A stretch of 64,000 bases of DNA from Kosakonia sacchari SP1 (GTDB lineage: Bacteria > Pseudomonadota > Gammaproteobacteria > Enterobacterales > Enterobacteriaceae). The stretch is from contig NZ_CP007215.2 in the NCBI RefSeq assembly GCF_000300455.3, forward strand, positions 3,906,001 through 3,970,000, written 5' to 3'. Under the pieces are notes generated by a model. The model did no database searches. It had not been told where the DNA came from and saw only the letters and a list, made by a program, of their open reading frames with translations. Below are positions 30,199 through 45,109 of this stretch, in pieces (within the stretch, counting starts at the first letter, position 1; every line of letters begins with the position of its first letter). The position numbers were made by a program, and so were the translations under genes.

Positions 30199-31158
30199 TC
30201 AGGCGTAGCCGTAGCTCATCAGACGCTGGTAACGGCGGTTGCGCAGATCGTCTTTGCTCAGCACGTCCAGATCGGCCAGATCGGCCAGCAGTTGCGCTTT
30301 CAGCGACGCAGCCATGGTTTCCGGGTTACGGTGAGCGCCGCCCAGCGGTTCCGGAATGATCGAGTCGATCAGTTTCAGCTCTTTCAGACGCGGTGCGATA
30401 ATCCCCATCGCTTCGGCAGCCAGCGGCGCTTTGTCGGCGCTTTTCCACAGAATTGATGCGCAGCCTTCCGGAGAGATAACAGAATAGGTGCTGTATTGCA
30501 GCATATTTACTTTATCGCCCACGCCAATTGCCAGTGCGCCGCCAGAGCCGCCTTCGCCGATCACGGTGCAAATAACCGGCACGTTCAGGCGGGACATTTC
30601 ACGCAGGTTACGCGCGATCGCTTCAGACTGACCACGCTCTTCCGCGCCCACCCCCGGATAAGCACCCGGCGTGTCGATAAAGGTAATGATCGGCATGTTG
30701 AAGCGTTCTGCCATTTCCATCAGACGCAGCGCTTTGCGATAGCCTTCCGGTGCCGGCATACCGAAATTACGGCGGATTTTCTCTTTGGTTTCGCGGCCTT
30801 TCTGGTGGCCGATGATCATCACCGGACGCCCATCCAGACGCGCGATACCGCCAACAATGGCTTTATCGTCAGCGTAAGCACGATCGCCAGCCAGTTCGTC
30901 GAACTCGTCGAAAGCCAGGCGGACATAATCCAGGGTGTATGGACGCAGCGGATGGCGAGCCAACTGCGCGACCTGCCATGCGCCAAGATCGGCGAAAATT
31001 TTACGTGTCAGCTCAACGCTTTTCTCACGCAGACGATGCACTTCTTCGTCGATGTTAATATCCAGTTTTTCATCCTGACGGCCAACGGCGGTCAGAGAAT
31101 CGATTTTCGCTTCCAGCTCAGCAATCGGCTGTTCGAAATCAAGGAAATTCAGACTCAT
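30199..31158 (-). CDS. accA: Acetyl-CoA carboxylase carboxyltransferase subunit alpha
   Basis: Alpha subunit of the carboxyltransferase that, with AccD, makes malonyl-CoA, the first step of fatty acid synthesis. 319 residues, as in E. coli. Conserved blocks: [40 protein letters not shown] and the [15 protein letters not shown] oxyanion-type glycine motif. It begins 12 bp after dnaE and is probably the last gene of the long envelope/replication transcript before the terminator. Confidence 0.98.
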   Translation of the reverse strand: MSLNFLDFEQPIAELEAKIDSLTAVGRQDEKLDINIDEEVHRLREKSVELTRKIFADLGAWQVAQLARHPLRPYTLDYVRLAFDEFDELAGDRAYADDKAIVGGIARLDGRPVMIIGHQKGRETKEKIRRNFGMPAPEGYRKALRLMEMAERFNMPIITFIDTPGAYPGVGAEERGQSEAIARNLREMSRLNVPVICTVIGEGGSGGALAIGVGDKVNMLQYSTYSVISPEGCASILWKSADKAPLAAEAMGIIAPRLKELKLIDSIIPEPLGGAHRNPETMAASLKAQLLADLADLDVLSKDDLRNRRYQRLMSYGYA

Positions 31159-31170
31159 AGTATTCCTGTA

Positions 31171-34653
<3,483 letters not shown>

Positions 34654-34692
34654 TTTTAGATCCCAGCCTGGTTTATTTCACGTTCACAAGAA

Positions 34693-35289
34693 TCAGGACA
34701 CAAGACCCAACGCGCGTTTGACCGGCGCAAAGCTGCGTCGGTGATGCTCGGTTGCGCCGTGCTCCGCCAGTCTCTCCAGATGGAAAGCCGTAGGATAGCC
34801 TTTATGCTGCGCAAAGCCATATTGCGGAAAAATGATATCAAGAGCTGCCATCTCCGCATCGCGAGTCACTTTGGCGAGAATCGACGCGGCGCTGATTTCT
34901 GCGACACGACTATCGCCTTTTACCACCGCCAGCGAAGGCATCGGCAAAGCCGGGCAACGGTTACCGTCGATCAACACGAACTCGGGCATGATTGCCAGCC
35001 CGGCAACAGCGCGCTGCATCGCCAGCATGGTGGCATGCAAAATGTTCAACTCGTCGATTTCATGCGGCTCCGCACGGCCAAGGCTCCAGGCCAGCGCTTT
35101 CTCTTTGATCTCATCGCAGAGTGACAAACGACGTTTTTCGGATAATTTTTTAGAATCGTTCAGACCGACAATAGGACGCTCGGGATCGAGGATCACCGCC
35201 GCTGTCACCACCGCGCCCACCAGCGGGCCGCGACCGACTTCATCCACACCGGCAACCAAATGCGTATGCGGATAAACAAACTCTATCAT
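34693..35289 (-). CDS. rnhB: Ribonuclease HII
   Basis: Removes single ribonucleotides and RNA from DNA duplexes. 198 residues. The catalytic DEG motif is [13 protein letters not shown] (Asp16, Glu17), with a further aspartate in VLIDGNRCP and one in KVTRDAEM. It overlaps lpxB by 4 bp (ATGA) at its start. Confidence 0.97.
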   Translation of the reverse strand: MIEFVYPHTHLVAGVDEVGRGPLVGAVVTAAVILDPERPIVGLNDSKKLSEKRRLSLCDEIKEKALAWSLGRAEPHEIDELNILHATMLAMQRAVAGLAIMPEFVLIDGNRCPALPMPSLAVVKGDSRVAEISAASILAKVTRDAEMAALDIIFPQYGFAQHKGYPTAFHLERLAEHGATEHHRRSFAPVKRALGLVS

Positions 35290-36434
35290 TGTGCTAACTC
35301 CAGTACGGCGTCAGCCGCCTGTTCATCGGCATTGCAGCGAATCTGCAGATGCAATTCGCGGAAAATATCGTGCATCTCGTGGCTGGTTTTGCCGTTGGCC
35401 AGCAAGGGTTCCAGCGCAGTAGCGAGCGACTGGGGATTGCATTCATCCTGGAGTAACTCTTTAACCAGCTCACGCCCGGCAAGCAAGTTTGGCAGCGACA
35501 CATAAGGCGTTTTTACCAGACGTTTTGCCAGCCAGAAAGTGAATGGCTTCATGCGATAGCCAACCACCATCGGGCATTTCGCCAGCATGCACTCCAGCGC
35601 AGCGGTCCCCGAGGCCAGCAGCGCGGCGTCTGCGGCGATCATCGCTTCCCGCGCCTGGCCATCAAGCATATGCACTTGCAGTTCCGGTGCAATTTCCGCT
35701 TTGATGCGTTCAAACTGTTCGCGCCGTTTCGCATTGACCAACGGAACAACTACTTCAAGATCGGGATAGCGCTCACGCAACAATTGCGCGGTGCGCAGGA
35801 AGTCCGCACTTAGCATTTCGACTTCCGTCCCGCGACTGCCCGGCAACAAAGCCAGACAATGCACGTTATCGGCAATACCCAGCTGCGCCCGCGCCGCGTT
35901 CTTATCGGGATCCAGTGGCATGGCATCTGCCATGGTATGGCCGATAAAACGACACGGTACGTTAAATTTATCGTAAAACGCTTTTTCGAAAGGCAGAAAC
36001 GCGAGCACCAGATTGGTGGCTCTGCCGATTTTGAAAACGCGTTTTTGTCGCCACGCCCAGACGGACGGACTGACATAATGGATGGTTTTAATACCCTGCT
36101 GTTTCAGATTACCTTCGAGGGTAATATTGAAATCCGGCGCATCGATGCCGACAAAGACATCCGGTTTCAGTTCACTAAAACGACGGGTTAAATCAGCACG
36201 AATATGCAGCAGACGGCGTAAACGCCCCAGCACCTCAACGATGCCCATTACCGCCAGCTCTTCCATTTCATACCAGGCTTCGCAGCCTTCGGCCTGCATA
36301 CGCGGCCCCGCGACGCCGACAAAACGCGCGTTCGGTAGGCGAGCTCGCAGCGCACGGATAAGACCGGCACCAAGAATATCGCCGGAGGTTTCTCCGGCGA
36401 CGAGGGCTATCGTAAGAGGACGCGCGTCGATCAT
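35286..36434 (-). CDS. lpxB: Lipid-A-disaccharide synthase
   Basis: GT-B glycosyltransferase joining lipid X and UDP-diacylglucosamine into the lipid A disaccharide. 382 residues, as in E. coli. Visible motifs: [22 protein letters not shown], the [11 protein letters not shown] donor-site loop and [11 protein letters not shown]. Overlaps lpxA by one base (TAATG) and rnhB by four. Confidence 0.97.
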   Translation of the reverse strand: MIDARPLTIALVAGETSGDILGAGLIRALRARLPNARFVGVAGPRMQAEGCEAWYEMEELAVMGIVEVLGRLRRLLHIRADLTRRFSELKPDVFVGIDAPDFNITLEGNLKQQGIKTIHYVSPSVWAWRQKRVFKIGRATNLVLAFLPFEKAFYDKFNVPCRFIGHTMADAMPLDPDKNAARAQLGIADNVHCLALLPGSRGTEVEMLSADFLRTAQLLRERYPDLEVVVPLVNAKRREQFERIKAEIAPELQVHMLDGQAREAMIAADAALLASGTAALECMLAKCPMVVGYRMKPFTFWLAKRLVKTPYVSLPNLLAGRELVKELLQDECNPQSLATALEPLLANGKTSHEMHDIFRELHLQIRCNADEQAADAVLELAQ

Positions 36435-37222
36435 TAACGAATCAAACCGCGTGTTGAGCGCTCAAAGAACTGCATGAATGCGTCAACTTCCGGGTGCTTA
36501 GCAGCAAGCTCAGCAATTTCCGGTTTCGCCTCTTCCAGCGTTTTACCGCTGCGGTACAGCAATTTGTACGCATTACGGATAGCCACTAACGCTTCTCTGC
36601 TAAAGCCACGACGTTTCAGGCCTTCAATGTTCACACCGAATGGTGTGGCATGGTTGCCCTGAGCGATCACGTACGGCGGTACGTCCTGGGCAACGCCAGA
36701 ACAGCCGCCAACCATCACGTGTGCACCGATAATGCAGAACTGATGCACTGCGGTCATGCCGCCAATGATTGCAAAGTCGTCGACGGAAACATGACCCGCC
36801 AGCGTTGCGTTATTTGCGAGGATACAGCGATTTCCAACGGTGCAATCGTGCGCAACGTGCGCGTTGATCATCAGCAGGTTATCGCTGCCCACCTTCGTCA
36901 ACCCACCACCCTGTACTGTGCCACGGTGGATGGTGACGCTTTCGCGAATGCGGTTGCGATCGCCAATTTCCACACGAGTCGGTTCACCAGCATATTTTAA
37001 ATCCTGGTTAACCTCGCCGATGGAGGCGAACTGATAAATCTCGTTGTCACGACCAATAGTCGTATGACCATTCACGACGACGTGAGATTTCAGTACGGTA
37101 CCCTCACCAATTTCGACGTGAGGTCCCACAATACAAAATGGGCCAATATGAGCGTTAGCACCAATAACGGCACCGTCTTCAACAATGGCAGTAGGATGAA
37201 TAAAGGCGGTTTTCTCAATCAC
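36434..37222 (-). CDS. lpxA: UDP-N-acetylglucosamine acyltransferase
   Basis: First committed step of lipid A synthesis: transfers 3-hydroxymyristate from ACP to UDP-GlcNAc. 262 residues of left-handed beta-helix hexapeptide repeats (for example [18 protein letters not shown]). Catalytic His125 lies in [12 protein letters not shown]. The start is GTG at 37222, matching the E. coli N-terminus, three bases after the fabZ stop. C-terminal helical domain ends RSTRGLIR. Confidence 0.97.
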   Translation of the reverse strand: MIEKTAFIHPTAIVEDGAVIGANAHIGPFCIVGPHVEIGEGTVLKSHVVVNGHTTIGRDNEIYQFASIGEVNQDLKYAGEPTRVEIGDRNRIRESVTIHRGTVQGGGLTKVGSDNLLMINAHVAHDCTVGNRCILANNATLAGHVSVDDFAIIGGMTAVHQFCIIGAHVMVGGCSGVAQDVPPYVIAQGNHATPFGVNIEGLKRRGFSREALVAIRNAYKLLYRSGKTLEEAKPEIAELAAKHPEVDAFMQFFERSTRGLIR

Positions 37223-37225
37223 GTA

Positions 37226-37681
37226 TCAGGCCTCCCGGCTACGTGCACACATCATAGTAGCTTCACAAACAATTTTACCGTCTACCAGCGCAACCCCTTT
37301 AAAACGGGTCAGGCCACGGCGGGTTTTTTCGAAAGTGACTTCCATGATCATCTGATCGCCTGGCACAACAGGACGCTTAAAGCGCGCTTCGTCGATACCG
37401 GCGAAGTAATACAGCTCACCCGGCTCCAGTTTGCCAACGCTTTTAAACGCCAGAATACCGGTCGCCTGCGCCATTGCTTCAAGGATCAGCACACCCGGGA
37501 AAATCGGTTTGCCAGGGAAGTGCCCCTGGAAAAACGGCTCGTTTACCGAAACATTTTTGACTGCGCGCAGAAAACGACCTTCTTCAAAATCCAGCACGCG
37601 ATCAACCAGTAAGAACGGGTAGCGGTGCGGCAGAAGCTCCAGGATCTCTTCAATGTGCAGAGTATGAGTGTCAGTAGTCAA
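37226..37681 (-). CDS. fabZ: 3-hydroxyacyl-ACP dehydratase FabZ
   Basis: Hot-dog-fold dehydratase of fatty acid elongation; it draws on the same 3-hydroxyacyl-ACP pool as LpxA and LpxD. 151 residues, as in E. coli. Catalytic His54 in FQGHFPGKP and Glu68 in LILEAMAQ. The start is TTG at 37681: AGGAAG lies 6-7 bp upstream, and the protein then begins [14 protein letters not shown] like E. coli. A TTG six codons further upstream has no ribosome-binding site. Confidence 0.96.
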   Translation of the reverse strand: MTTDTHTLHIEEILELLPHRYPFLLVDRVLDFEEGRFLRAVKNVSVNEPFFQGHFPGKPIFPGVLILEAMAQATGILAFKSVGKLEPGELYYFAGIDEARFKRPVVPGDQMIMEVTFEKTRRGLTRFKGVALVDGKIVCEATMMCARSREA

Positions 37682-37843
37682 AATACTCTTCCTGTCCAAA
37701 TATACTAAAAAGCAATAATAACACGGCCCGCGGCAATCATAAGAATGCCAACAGGCCGGGAAGTATATACACTTTATTCTTCGAGGTGCAGAGGCTTTTC
37801 TGTCCCCCCGAATTCTTCTGTGTACAAGCGTTATGCGGATGAA

Positions 37844-38872
37844 TTATTCGTCTTGTTGATTAACCTTGCGCTCGATAGCTTTCAGGCGCTTGCTCATATC
37901 ATCGATATTCATCACCAGGGCTGCGGTTTTTCGCCACACTTTGTTTGGTTGCAGCGGGATACCTGAGGAGTAAATACCCGGCTCAGTGATAGGACGCATG
38001 ACCATCCCCATCCCCGTTACAGTAACCTTGTCGCAAATTTCCATGTGCCCGTTGATTACGCTGGCGCCGCCAATCATGCAATAGCGACCAATTTTCAAAC
38101 TACCCGCCATGATGACGCCACCGGCAACGGCGGTATTGTCGCCAATCACAACGTTATGTGCAATCTGACACTGGTTATCAATGATGACGCCGTTACCAAT
38201 GCAGGTATCATCCAGCGCACCACGATCTATGGTCGTACATGCGCCGATCTCAACGTTATTGCCGATAATGACGCGGCCAAGCTGTGGGATTTTAACCCAG
38301 TTGCCACGATCGTTAGCATAGCCAAAGCCATCGGAACCTATCACCGTGCCGGATTGGATCAGGCAATTTTCACCGATCTCAATCTCGTGGTAAATGGATA
38401 CATTGGCCCACAGACGCGAACCCGCGCCAATTTTCGTATTTTTCCCAACGAAGCAACCCGGGCCGATGACGACGTTATCGCCCAGGCTAACGCCAGATTC
38501 GATCACGGCGTTCGCACCAATCGCTACGTTGCTACCAAGCTTAGCCGTAGGATCAATCACTGCTCCTGGCGCGATGTTCTGCGCAGGCTGCGGCGTGGTA
38601 TCAAGAATTTGCGCCATACGTGCGTAGGTCAGGTAAGGATTTTTTACGACCAGCGCAGCGCTGTTGGCAAAGGGAAGATCGTCCTGCGTCATTACAACGG
38701 CAGAGGCCTGACATGCAGTCAGGTGTTCACGGTACTTAGGATTGACCATGAAAGTGATGTGGCCCGCTACGGCAGATTGCATGGACGCAACGCCGGTGAT
38801 GACGATATCGCCATCACCGTGTAGTTCTGCATCCAACTGCTGAGCTAAATCAGCCAGTCGAATTGAAGGCAT
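37844..38872 (-). CDS. lpxD: UDP-3-O-(3-hydroxymyristoyl)glucosamine N-acyltransferase
   Basis: Third step of lipid A synthesis. 342 residues (E. coli 341). The N-terminal uridine-binding domain (1-about 100) is followed by hexapeptide repeats; catalytic His239 is in [12 protein letters not shown]. It begins 3 bp after skp. The 162-bp spacer to fabZ looks non-coding. Confidence 0.97.
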   Translation of the reverse strand: MPSIRLADLAQQLDAELHGDGDIVITGVASMQSAVAGHITFMVNPKYREHLTACQASAVVMTQDDLPFANSAALVVKNPYLTYARMAQILDTTPQPAQNIAPGAVIDPTAKLGSNVAIGANAVIESGVSLGDNVVIGPGCFVGKNTKIGAGSRLWANVSIYHEIEIGENCLIQSGTVIGSDGFGYANDRGNWVKIPQLGRVIIGNNVEIGACTTIDRGALDDTCIGNGVIIDNQCQIAHNVVIGDNTAVAGGVIMAGSLKIGRYCMIGGASVINGHMEICDKVTVTGMGMVMRPITEPGIYSSGIPLQPNKVWRKTAALVMNIDDMSKRLKAIERKVNQQDE

Positions 38873-38875
38873 TAC

Positions 38876-39370
38876 TTATTTAACCTGTTTCAGTACATCA
38901 GCGGTGATGTCTTTTACATCGTTGCTGTTGTAAATAACGGCGTTGGAAGGAATAACCAGATCAACACCCTGATCAGAAGCCACTTTTTTCACTGCGGTCT
39001 GGATACGAGTCACCAGCTTGCCGCGTTCTTCATTAGAACGACGAGCCTGATCCTGTTCGAAAGCCTGCGCTTTTTGAGCGAATGCCTGACGGCCAGAAGT
39101 GATGTCTTTTTCCAGCTTGCTGCGATCGCTTGCCTTCATCGTGGAACCATCACGCTGCAAACGCTGTGCTTTTGCTTGCAGGTCGGATTCCATGCTTTGC
39201 AGTTCGCTCGCGCGACCGCCGAATTCGTTTTTCATGGTCTGAGAAACGCCGGAAGTCTGCGCAACCTGCTGCAGCAGGCTACCCATATCAACAATCGCAA
39301 TTTTGTCAGCGGCCTGAGCTGACGTAGCCATTGCCAAACCGAAACCTGCAGCTAATAACAACTTTTTCAC
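38876..39370 (-). CDS. skp: Periplasmic outer-membrane-protein chaperone Skp
   Basis: Trimeric chaperone that holds unfolded outer membrane proteins for the BAM complex. Signal peptide ends ATSAQA (cleavage after residue 20), then [12 protein letters not shown]. Long coiled-coil arms span about 45-125. 164 residues against 161 in E. coli; the extra residues fall near the arm tip ([13 protein letters not shown]). The start is GTG at 39370 with AAGGAG upstream. It lies 117 bp after bamA. Confidence 0.96.
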   Translation of the reverse strand: MKKLLLAAGFGLAMATSAQAADKIAIVDMGSLLQQVAQTSGVSQTMKNEFGGRASELQSMESDLQAKAQRLQRDGSTMKASDRSKLEKDITSGRQAFAQKAQAFEQDQARRSNEERGKLVTRIQTAVKKVASDQGVDLVIPSNAVIYNSNDVKDITADVLKQVK

Positions 39371-39487
39371 AATTAACTCCTTACCATCCCGTTTGTACCC
39401 GGAGGTACAGTTCTTTGCGTGGCCGGGCTTTCCATTGAAAGCCTCGACCATCACTACACTGCTGGTGCATTCCATTGCAGTACGGCG

Positions 39488-41905
39488 TTACCAGGTTTTA
39501 CCAATGTTAAACTGGAACTGTTCCGCTTTGTCTCCATCGTACTTTTTAAACGGCTGGGCGTAGGAGAAAACCAACGGCCCCAATGGGGACATCCATTGTA
39601 ATGCGATACCGGCAGACATGCGGATATTGCTCGGATCGCTATAATCCGGAATACCCAGCGCTTTCATCTGCGCGGTATTTTGCCAGTTTGTATCCCACAC
39701 GCTACCCGCATCCCAGAAGAATGAGGTCCGCACAGAGTTGGCGTATTTATCACTGATAAACGGCGTCGGTGTAATCAGCTCGGCGCTGACAACACCCATT
39801 GCGTTACCGCCCACCGCATCATTAGACTTACAGAGCGAGTCTGCAACGGTATTCTTACAGTTGCTCTGGTTGTTGCCACCGTAGTAAACCGCTTTCGGAC
39901 CAATGTTGTTGGACTGGAAGCCACGCACGGTGCTGGAACCACCTGCGTAGAAGTTCTCATAGAACGGCAGCTCTTTACCACCTAAACCATCGCCGTATCC
40001 CCAACGTGTACGACCTAAGACCACCCATTTGTGATCGTCGTCAATCGGGAAGTAAGACGCGGTATCGACAGTGACTTTGTAGAACTCGTTATCCGAGCCC
40101 GGCACCGTCACTTTACCGTTCAGGTTGACGCGCGAACCTTTCGTCGGGAAATAACCACGGTCAAGGTTGTTGTAAGTCCAGCCGTAGTTAAAGGTGAAAT
40201 CATCCGCCGAATAACCGTTGCTGTCGTTCTGCGTGCTGGCATTCTGCCCCACGGAGTCCAGATAACGCCACATTGCCACCTGCGGTTCCATCTTCGACAG
40301 GCTGTTATGAACATAGCCTAAGCCAGCGCGCAGCGTGTTGTATTCGTTGATCGGGAAGCCGAGCGTACCATCAAGACCGTAGCTCTTGTTGGTATAGGAC
40401 GACAGATCCGCATCATCCGCTTTAAAGTCGTTATAGAAGATACGACCGCCGAGGCTCACGCCATCCACCGTAAAGTACGGGTTGGTGACGGAGAACTCAG
40501 AGTAAGTCTGGTAGTCGTTTTTGGTTCCGCTGATACCAACAGAGTAACCAGTACCTAACCAGTTATCCTGCTGAACGCCAACCTGGAAGCTGACGCCGCT
40601 CTCGGTGCCGTAGCCAACGCCGAAGTTAAAGCTACCGGTGTTACGCTCTTTCACCTTATAGACGACATCAACCTGGTCCGGGCTACCCGGGATACGCTGG
40701 GTTTCCGTATCGACAGTTTCAAAATAGCCCAAACGGTTCAGACGCTCTTTACCCTGATCGACCAGATCGCTGCCCAGCCACGCACCTTCCATCTGGCGCA
40801 TTTCGCGACGCAGTACGGAATCTTTAGAAGTGTCGTTACCTTCAAAGCGGATCTTACGCACGTAGAAACGGTTGCCAGCATCAACGTTGATATGCAGCTT
40901 AACCGTTTTGTCCGTGTCGTTGATTTCAGGCTGCGATTGAACGCGCGGGTAGGCATAACCATAGCGACCAAGAAGCTTTTTAATGTCATCTTCCATTTTG
41001 GTCACTTTGGCGCCGTTATACAGCTCGCCCGGCTCGATTTTCGTCAGGCTTTCAATTTCCGCAGAGTGTCCTGCGAGATTACCGCTAACCTGCACACCAG
41101 AGAGTTTGTACTGATCGCCCTCGGTCACGTTAACCGTAATGTAAATGCCTTTTTTGTCCGGCGTCAGGCTAACCTGAGTCGAATCAATGTTGAAACGTGC
41201 GTAACCGCGATCCAGGTAGTAGCTGCGCAGGGTTTCCAGGTCGCCTGCCAGTTTCTGTTTCTGATATTTACGATCACCGACAACGTTCCACCACGGCACT
41301 TCGTCGCGCAGCTGGAACGAGGAGATCAGCTGTTCGGTCGTGAAGGCATGGTTGCCGACAATATTAATCTGTTGGATTTGCGCGGAAACGCCTTCCTGGA
41401 AGACCAGCTTCAGGTCAACACGGTTACGCGGTAATGGGGTGACGACAGCTTTGACGCTGGCGCTGTACTTACCCACGCTGTAGTAGAAGTCCTCCAGCCC
41501 TTTTTCGATATCGGAGAGGGTAGTGCGATCCAGTGATTCACCCACACGGACGCCAGAAGCTTCAAGGTTCTGTTTCAGCATGTCATCTTTCACCGACTTG
41601 TTGCCGGAGAAGGTGATGCTGGCGATTGTCGGGCGTTCTTTCACCTGAACGAGGAGCGTATCACCATCACGCAGGACACGAACATCCTCGAAGTTGCCGG
41701 TGGCAAACAACGCGCGAATGGTGTTACTGATATCTTCATCATTCACCGTATCGCCAGGACGAACTGGCATACTGAGGAGGGCCGCACCAACGGCGACACG
41801 CTGTAGGCCTTCGAAATGAATATCCTTCACTACGAATCCATCAGCACCGTATACGGTGGCGCTGCTAAACAGCAGCGACGCTATGAGCAACTTTTTCATC
41901 GCCAT
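39488..41905 (-). CDS. bamA: Outer membrane protein assembly factor BamA
   Basis: Essential Omp85 insertase of the BAM complex. 805 residues (E. coli 810). Signal peptide 1-20 ([20 protein letters not shown]), five POTRA domains (about 22-420) and a 16-strand barrel ending FNIGKTW. The loop-6 VRGF motif is present in [10 protein letters not shown]. Extracellular loop 6 is shorter than in E. coli ([20 protein letters not shown]) but keeps both disulfide cysteines; loop 7 also differs ([16 protein letters not shown]). Located between rseP and skp in the envelope cluster. Confidence 0.98.
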   Translation of the reverse strand: MAMKKLLIASLLFSSATVYGADGFVVKDIHFEGLQRVAVGAALLSMPVRPGDTVNDEDISNTIRALFATGNFEDVRVLRDGDTLLVQVKERPTIASITFSGNKSVKDDMLKQNLEASGVRVGESLDRTTLSDIEKGLEDFYYSVGKYSASVKAVVTPLPRNRVDLKLVFQEGVSAQIQQINIVGNHAFTTEQLISSFQLRDEVPWWNVVGDRKYQKQKLAGDLETLRSYYLDRGYARFNIDSTQVSLTPDKKGIYITVNVTEGDQYKLSGVQVSGNLAGHSAEIESLTKIEPGELYNGAKVTKMEDDIKKLLGRYGYAYPRVQSQPEINDTDKTVKLHINVDAGNRFYVRKIRFEGNDTSKDSVLRREMRQMEGAWLGSDLVDQGKERLNRLGYFETVDTETQRIPGSPDQVDVVYKVKERNTGSFNFGVGYGTESGVSFQVGVQQDNWLGTGYSVGISGTKNDYQTYSEFSVTNPYFTVDGVSLGGRIFYNDFKADDADLSSYTNKSYGLDGTLGFPINEYNTLRAGLGYVHNSLSKMEPQVAMWRYLDSVGQNASTQNDSNGYSADDFTFNYGWTYNNLDRGYFPTKGSRVNLNGKVTVPGSDNEFYKVTVDTASYFPIDDDHKWVVLGRTRWGYGDGLGGKELPFYENFYAGGSSTVRGFQSNNIGPKAVYYGGNNQSNCKNTVADSLCKSNDAVGGNAMGVVSAELITPTPFISDKYANSVRTSFFWDAGSVWDTNWQNTAQMKALGIPDYSDPSNIRMSAGIALQWMSPLGPLVFSYAQPFKKYDGDKAEQFQFNIGKTW

Positions 41906-41936
41906 CGTTATTATGCGTTCTTCCTAACAAACTCTC

Positions 41937-43286
41937 TTACAAGCGAGAGAAATCATTGAAAAGTGCAAGCCCCATTAACAGCACCAGCAAGATAGAGCCA
42001 ATGCGATAACTAAAGTCTTGAACTCGCTCGGATACCGGTCCGCCCTTCAGCTTCTCAATCGCTAAAAACAGCAGATGCCCGCCGTCAAGAACAGGCAGAG
42101 GGAACAGGTTAATAATGCCTAAGTTCACGCTTATCAAAGCAAGGAACATCAGGTAGTAAATCAACCCGAACTCCGCTGACATCCCAGCCCCCTGAGCGAT
42201 AGAAATCGGCCCACTGAGGTTGTTCAGTTTTACATCACCGGTGATCAATTTCCCCAACATACTGACCGTTAGCTTCATCAACTGCCAGGTTTTATCCGTG
42301 GCTTCAACGATGGCGCTAAATGGCCCGTACTGGCGTACTGTTTTGTATTCATCTGGCAAAGGAATGACTTTGGGCACCACGCCCGCAAACCCTTCTGCCT
42401 TGCTACCGGGCTTTGTATCCGGTATCAACGTCAAAGACAAGGGAGTCCCTTGCCTTTCCACTTCCAGCGCTAACGACGTACCTGGGTTATCCCGTACCAG
42501 CGTAACGAACGTCATCCACTGCGTTAACTGCTGACCATCGACTTTAACGATCCTGTCGCCAGCTTGCAAACCCGCTTTGCTGGCAGCGGAACCGGGTTGC
42601 ACCTCCGCAAGCACCGGTTCAAGCTGCGCCGCGCGAGGACGAATCCCGAGCGACATAACCGGATCGTCTTTATCAGGCGCAAAGGCCCAGTGACGTAAAT
42701 CCAGCACTTTTTCCTGACGATTGTTGCTGCCGAATGGCGCTACGCTGACGGTCGTCTGGCTATCGCCGATTTTAGACACCAACTGTAAGCGCACAGCATC
42801 CCAATCAGGCGTTTCGATGCCATCAATCGCTTTAAGTTCCGTTCCAGGTGCAATTTGCGCGTTTGCAGCGATAGAGTTGGGCGTTATTTCACCAACAACC
42901 GGACGAACGCCAGGGACACCGATGATAAACACCAGCCAGTAAGCGAAGATGGCAAAGATGAAGTTAGCGATGGGACCGGCAGCAATAACGGCGGCGCGCT
43001 GGCCAACCGTTTTATTATTGAAAGCGTAGTGGCGCATTTCCGGCGCAACGGCCTCAACACGCTCATCCAGCATTTTGACATAACCGCCCAGGGGGATCAG
43101 GGCGATGACAAATTCGGTACCGTGTTTGTCGGTGCGACGCCAGAGCGCTTTACCAAAACCGATGGAAAAACGCTCAACCCGCACGCCACAGCGGCGAGCA
43201 ACCCAGAAATGGCCAAATTCATGCACGGTGATCAATACACCAAGCGCAACAATGAACGCCGCCAGATTCCAGAGAATGCTCAGCAT
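41937..43286 (-). CDS. rseP: Site-2 protease RseP (sigma-E pathway)
   Basis: Intramembrane zinc protease that cuts RseA after DegS, releasing sigma-E; also clears signal-peptide remnants. 449 residues (E. coli 450). Zinc motif HEFGH (His22, Glu23, His26) in the first helix, tandem PDZ domains (about 125-310) and the second ligand motif [10 protein letters not shown] near the C-terminus. ATG 43286 matches the E. coli N-terminus; an in-frame ATG five codons upstream lies in the cdsA 3' end. Confidence 0.97.
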   Translation of the reverse strand: MLSILWNLAAFIVALGVLITVHEFGHFWVARRCGVRVERFSIGFGKALWRRTDKHGTEFVIALIPLGGYVKMLDERVEAVAPEMRHYAFNNKTVGQRAAVIAAGPIANFIFAIFAYWLVFIIGVPGVRPVVGEITPNSIAANAQIAPGTELKAIDGIETPDWDAVRLQLVSKIGDSQTTVSVAPFGSNNRQEKVLDLRHWAFAPDKDDPVMSLGIRPRAAQLEPVLAEVQPGSAASKAGLQAGDRIVKVDGQQLTQWMTFVTLVRDNPGTSLALEVERQGTPLSLTLIPDTKPGSKAEGFAGVVPKVIPLPDEYKTVRQYGPFSAIVEATDKTWQLMKLTVSMLGKLITGDVKLNNLSGPISIAQGAGMSAEFGLIYYLMFLALISVNLGIINLFPLPVLDGGHLLFLAIEKLKGGPVSERVQDFSYRIGSILLVLLMGLALFNDFSRL

Positions 43287-43297
43287 AAAACCTTCCG

Positions 43298-44155
43298 TCA
43301 AATCGTCCTGAAAACCAGCAATAACAAGCAGGCAAATACAGGAACTGCCGCTGTCAGGCTGTCAATGCGATCCAGTATACCGCCATGGCCCGGAATTAGA
43401 TGCCCACTATCTTTAATTCCGGCTTCACGCTTGAACATACTTTCCGTGAGATCGCCCAATACAGAGGCTAACGCCGCGACCACCGAGCAAACAAAGAGCG
43501 TAGATGAGGTTACATCCAGATTCGCCCAAGCGCCGTAGCCCCAGGAAATTATACCCGCCGTCAGCAGGCCCCCCAGGAAACCTTGCCAGGTTTTTCCCGG
43601 CGAGACTTTCGGTGCAAGCTTATGTTTGCCAAACAGTTTACCAAACATATAAGCACCTGAATCAGCTCCCCAAACGAGGATCATCACATACAGCAACCAC
43701 AGCGCGCCACTATAGTGATTTACATCGTAATGCCATACGCGCAGCGCCAGCATGCCCCAGAAAAAAGGGATAATCGTCAAGATACCGAAAATCAGGCGCA
43801 AAATTTTAGAGTGGCGCCACGCCGCGGCGGATGCCGGGTAACTTAGCACCAGCACCAACGCCACCAGCCACCAGCCCAGAGAGGCCCAGAGCGAGATCGT
43901 CACCAGCGGATGATGGGTATTATGGTGATACTCCGGCAGCGTAAACAGCATAAGCGCGAGTAAAAACCCGCATAATACCGCCAACCAAACCCGCTGAGTC
44001 CGGGAAGTAAAGCCGCTCAGTTGCCCCCACTCCCACGCAGCGAGCATGCAAACAGCGAGCGTAACGATCGCGAATCCCACCGGCGGCAGCAAAAAAAGCG
44101 CTGCAATAACAATGGGTATCAATACAAAAGCAGAAATCAGGCGATACTTCAGCAA
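43298..44155 (-). CDS. cdsA: Phosphatidate cytidylyltransferase
   Basis: Makes CDP-diacylglycerol, the precursor of all phospholipids. Polytopic inner-membrane enzyme with the CDS signature [20 protein letters not shown] (Lys, Asp) followed by GILDRIDS. Start is TTG: the one at 44155 gives 285 residues ([10 protein letters not shown], as E. coli) with a G-rich site 6 bp upstream; a TTG two codons earlier (44161) is the alternative. Between ispU and rseP. Confidence 0.96.
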   Translation of the reverse strand: MLKYRLISAFVLIPIVIAALFLLPPVGFAIVTLAVCMLAAWEWGQLSGFTSRTQRVWLAVLCGFLLALMLFTLPEYHHNTHHPLVTISLWASLGWWLVALVLVLSYPASAAAWRHSKILRLIFGILTIIPFFWGMLALRVWHYDVNHYSGALWLLYVMILVWGADSGAYMFGKLFGKHKLAPKVSPGKTWQGFLGGLLTAGIISWGYGAWANLDVTSSTLFVCSVVAALASVLGDLTESMFKREAGIKDSGHLIPGHGGILDRIDSLTAAVPVFACLLLLVFRTI

Positions 44156-44167
44156 AAGCAACCCCCA

Positions 44168-44926
44168 TCAGGCTTTGTCGCCACCTGGCTCGGTACCGCC
44201 GAAACGACGCTCTCGATTGGCAAAGGCATGCAGCGCACCTTCAAAGTCTTGTTCATCAAAATCGGGCCAAAGAACATCTGTAAAGTAAAGTTCGGCATAG
44301 GCAATTTGCCAAAGTAAAAAATTACTTATGCGATGTTCCCCACCAGTCCTAATCACTAAATCCACAGGAGCCAGCTCATGCATGCAGACTTGCTTATTGA
44401 GCGTTTCTTCATCAATTTGATCCGGGCGTAAAAGCCCTTCCTGCACCTGCTCGGCAAGCTGCCGGACTCCCTGTACGATATCCCAGCGTCCACCATAGTT
44501 CGCTGCGATATTCAGCGTCAGCCCGGTATTCTGGGCGGTTAACGCTTCCGCTTTGCGGATTCTTTCCTGCAAACGCGTATTAAAACGACTGGTATCGCCA
44601 ATAATGCGTAAACGCACATTATGACGGTGCAGGCTTTTTACTTCGCTATCCAGCGCCCACACAAACAACTCCATCAGCGCACTCACTTCCTGCGCCGGGC
44701 GATTCCAGTTCTCGCTACTAAAAGCATAAAGCGTCAGCGCATCAATACCATTATTGGCGGCAAAAGAGACCGCACGGCGTACAGACTTCGCTCCGGCCCG
44801 ATGACCAAAAGCCCGGAGTTTCCCTTGTCTTTTCGCCCAGCGACCATTGCCATCCATAATTATCGCTACATGGCGGCAGCCATGCGTTGGCAAACTTTCG
44901 CTTATCGGTTGGTTAGCAGACAACAT
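44168..44926 (-). CDS. ispU: Undecaprenyl diphosphate synthase
   Basis: Cis-prenyltransferase making the C55 carrier lipid for peptidoglycan and O-antigen (also called uppS). 252 residues (E. coli 253). Active-site Asp25 in VAIIMDGNGRWAKR, with the pyrophosphate-binding Arg after it; RTGGEHRISNFLLWQ binds the isopentenyl diphosphate. First gene of the ispU-cdsA-rseP-bamA run, after the dxr terminator. Confidence 0.97.
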   Translation of the reverse strand: MLSANQPISESLPTHGCRHVAIIMDGNGRWAKRQGKLRAFGHRAGAKSVRRAVSFAANNGIDALTLYAFSSENWNRPAQEVSALMELFVWALDSEVKSLHRHNVRLRIIGDTSRFNTRLQERIRKAEALTAQNTGLTLNIAANYGGRWDIVQGVRQLAEQVQEGLLRPDQIDEETLNKQVCMHELAPVDLVIRTGGEHRISNFLLWQIAYAELYFTDVLWPDFDEQDFEGALHAFANRERRFGGTEPGGDKA

Positions 44927-44985
44927 AACGCGTTTTAGTCCCTGAAAAGGATTTAGCGGTACTCAGGAATACAAAAGCCTTTACG

Positions 44986-45011
44986 CAAAAAAGCCGTGTA
45001 AACCACGGCTT
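44986..45011 (-). terminator. Intrinsic terminator of dxr
   Basis: Stem AAGCCGTG (44991-44998) and CACGGCTT (45004-45011) around a 5-nt loop; A residues at 44987-44992 give a T tract on the minus strand. It separates dxr from ispU. Confidence 0.8.
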
Positions 45012-45109
45012 ACACCAAACGCCATAATACCAACTGGCAATTTTGTGGCGCAGACTATATCACCGAAGCCCAACGCTAACAAATAGCACCGTCACTCATC
45101 GCTGTAATA

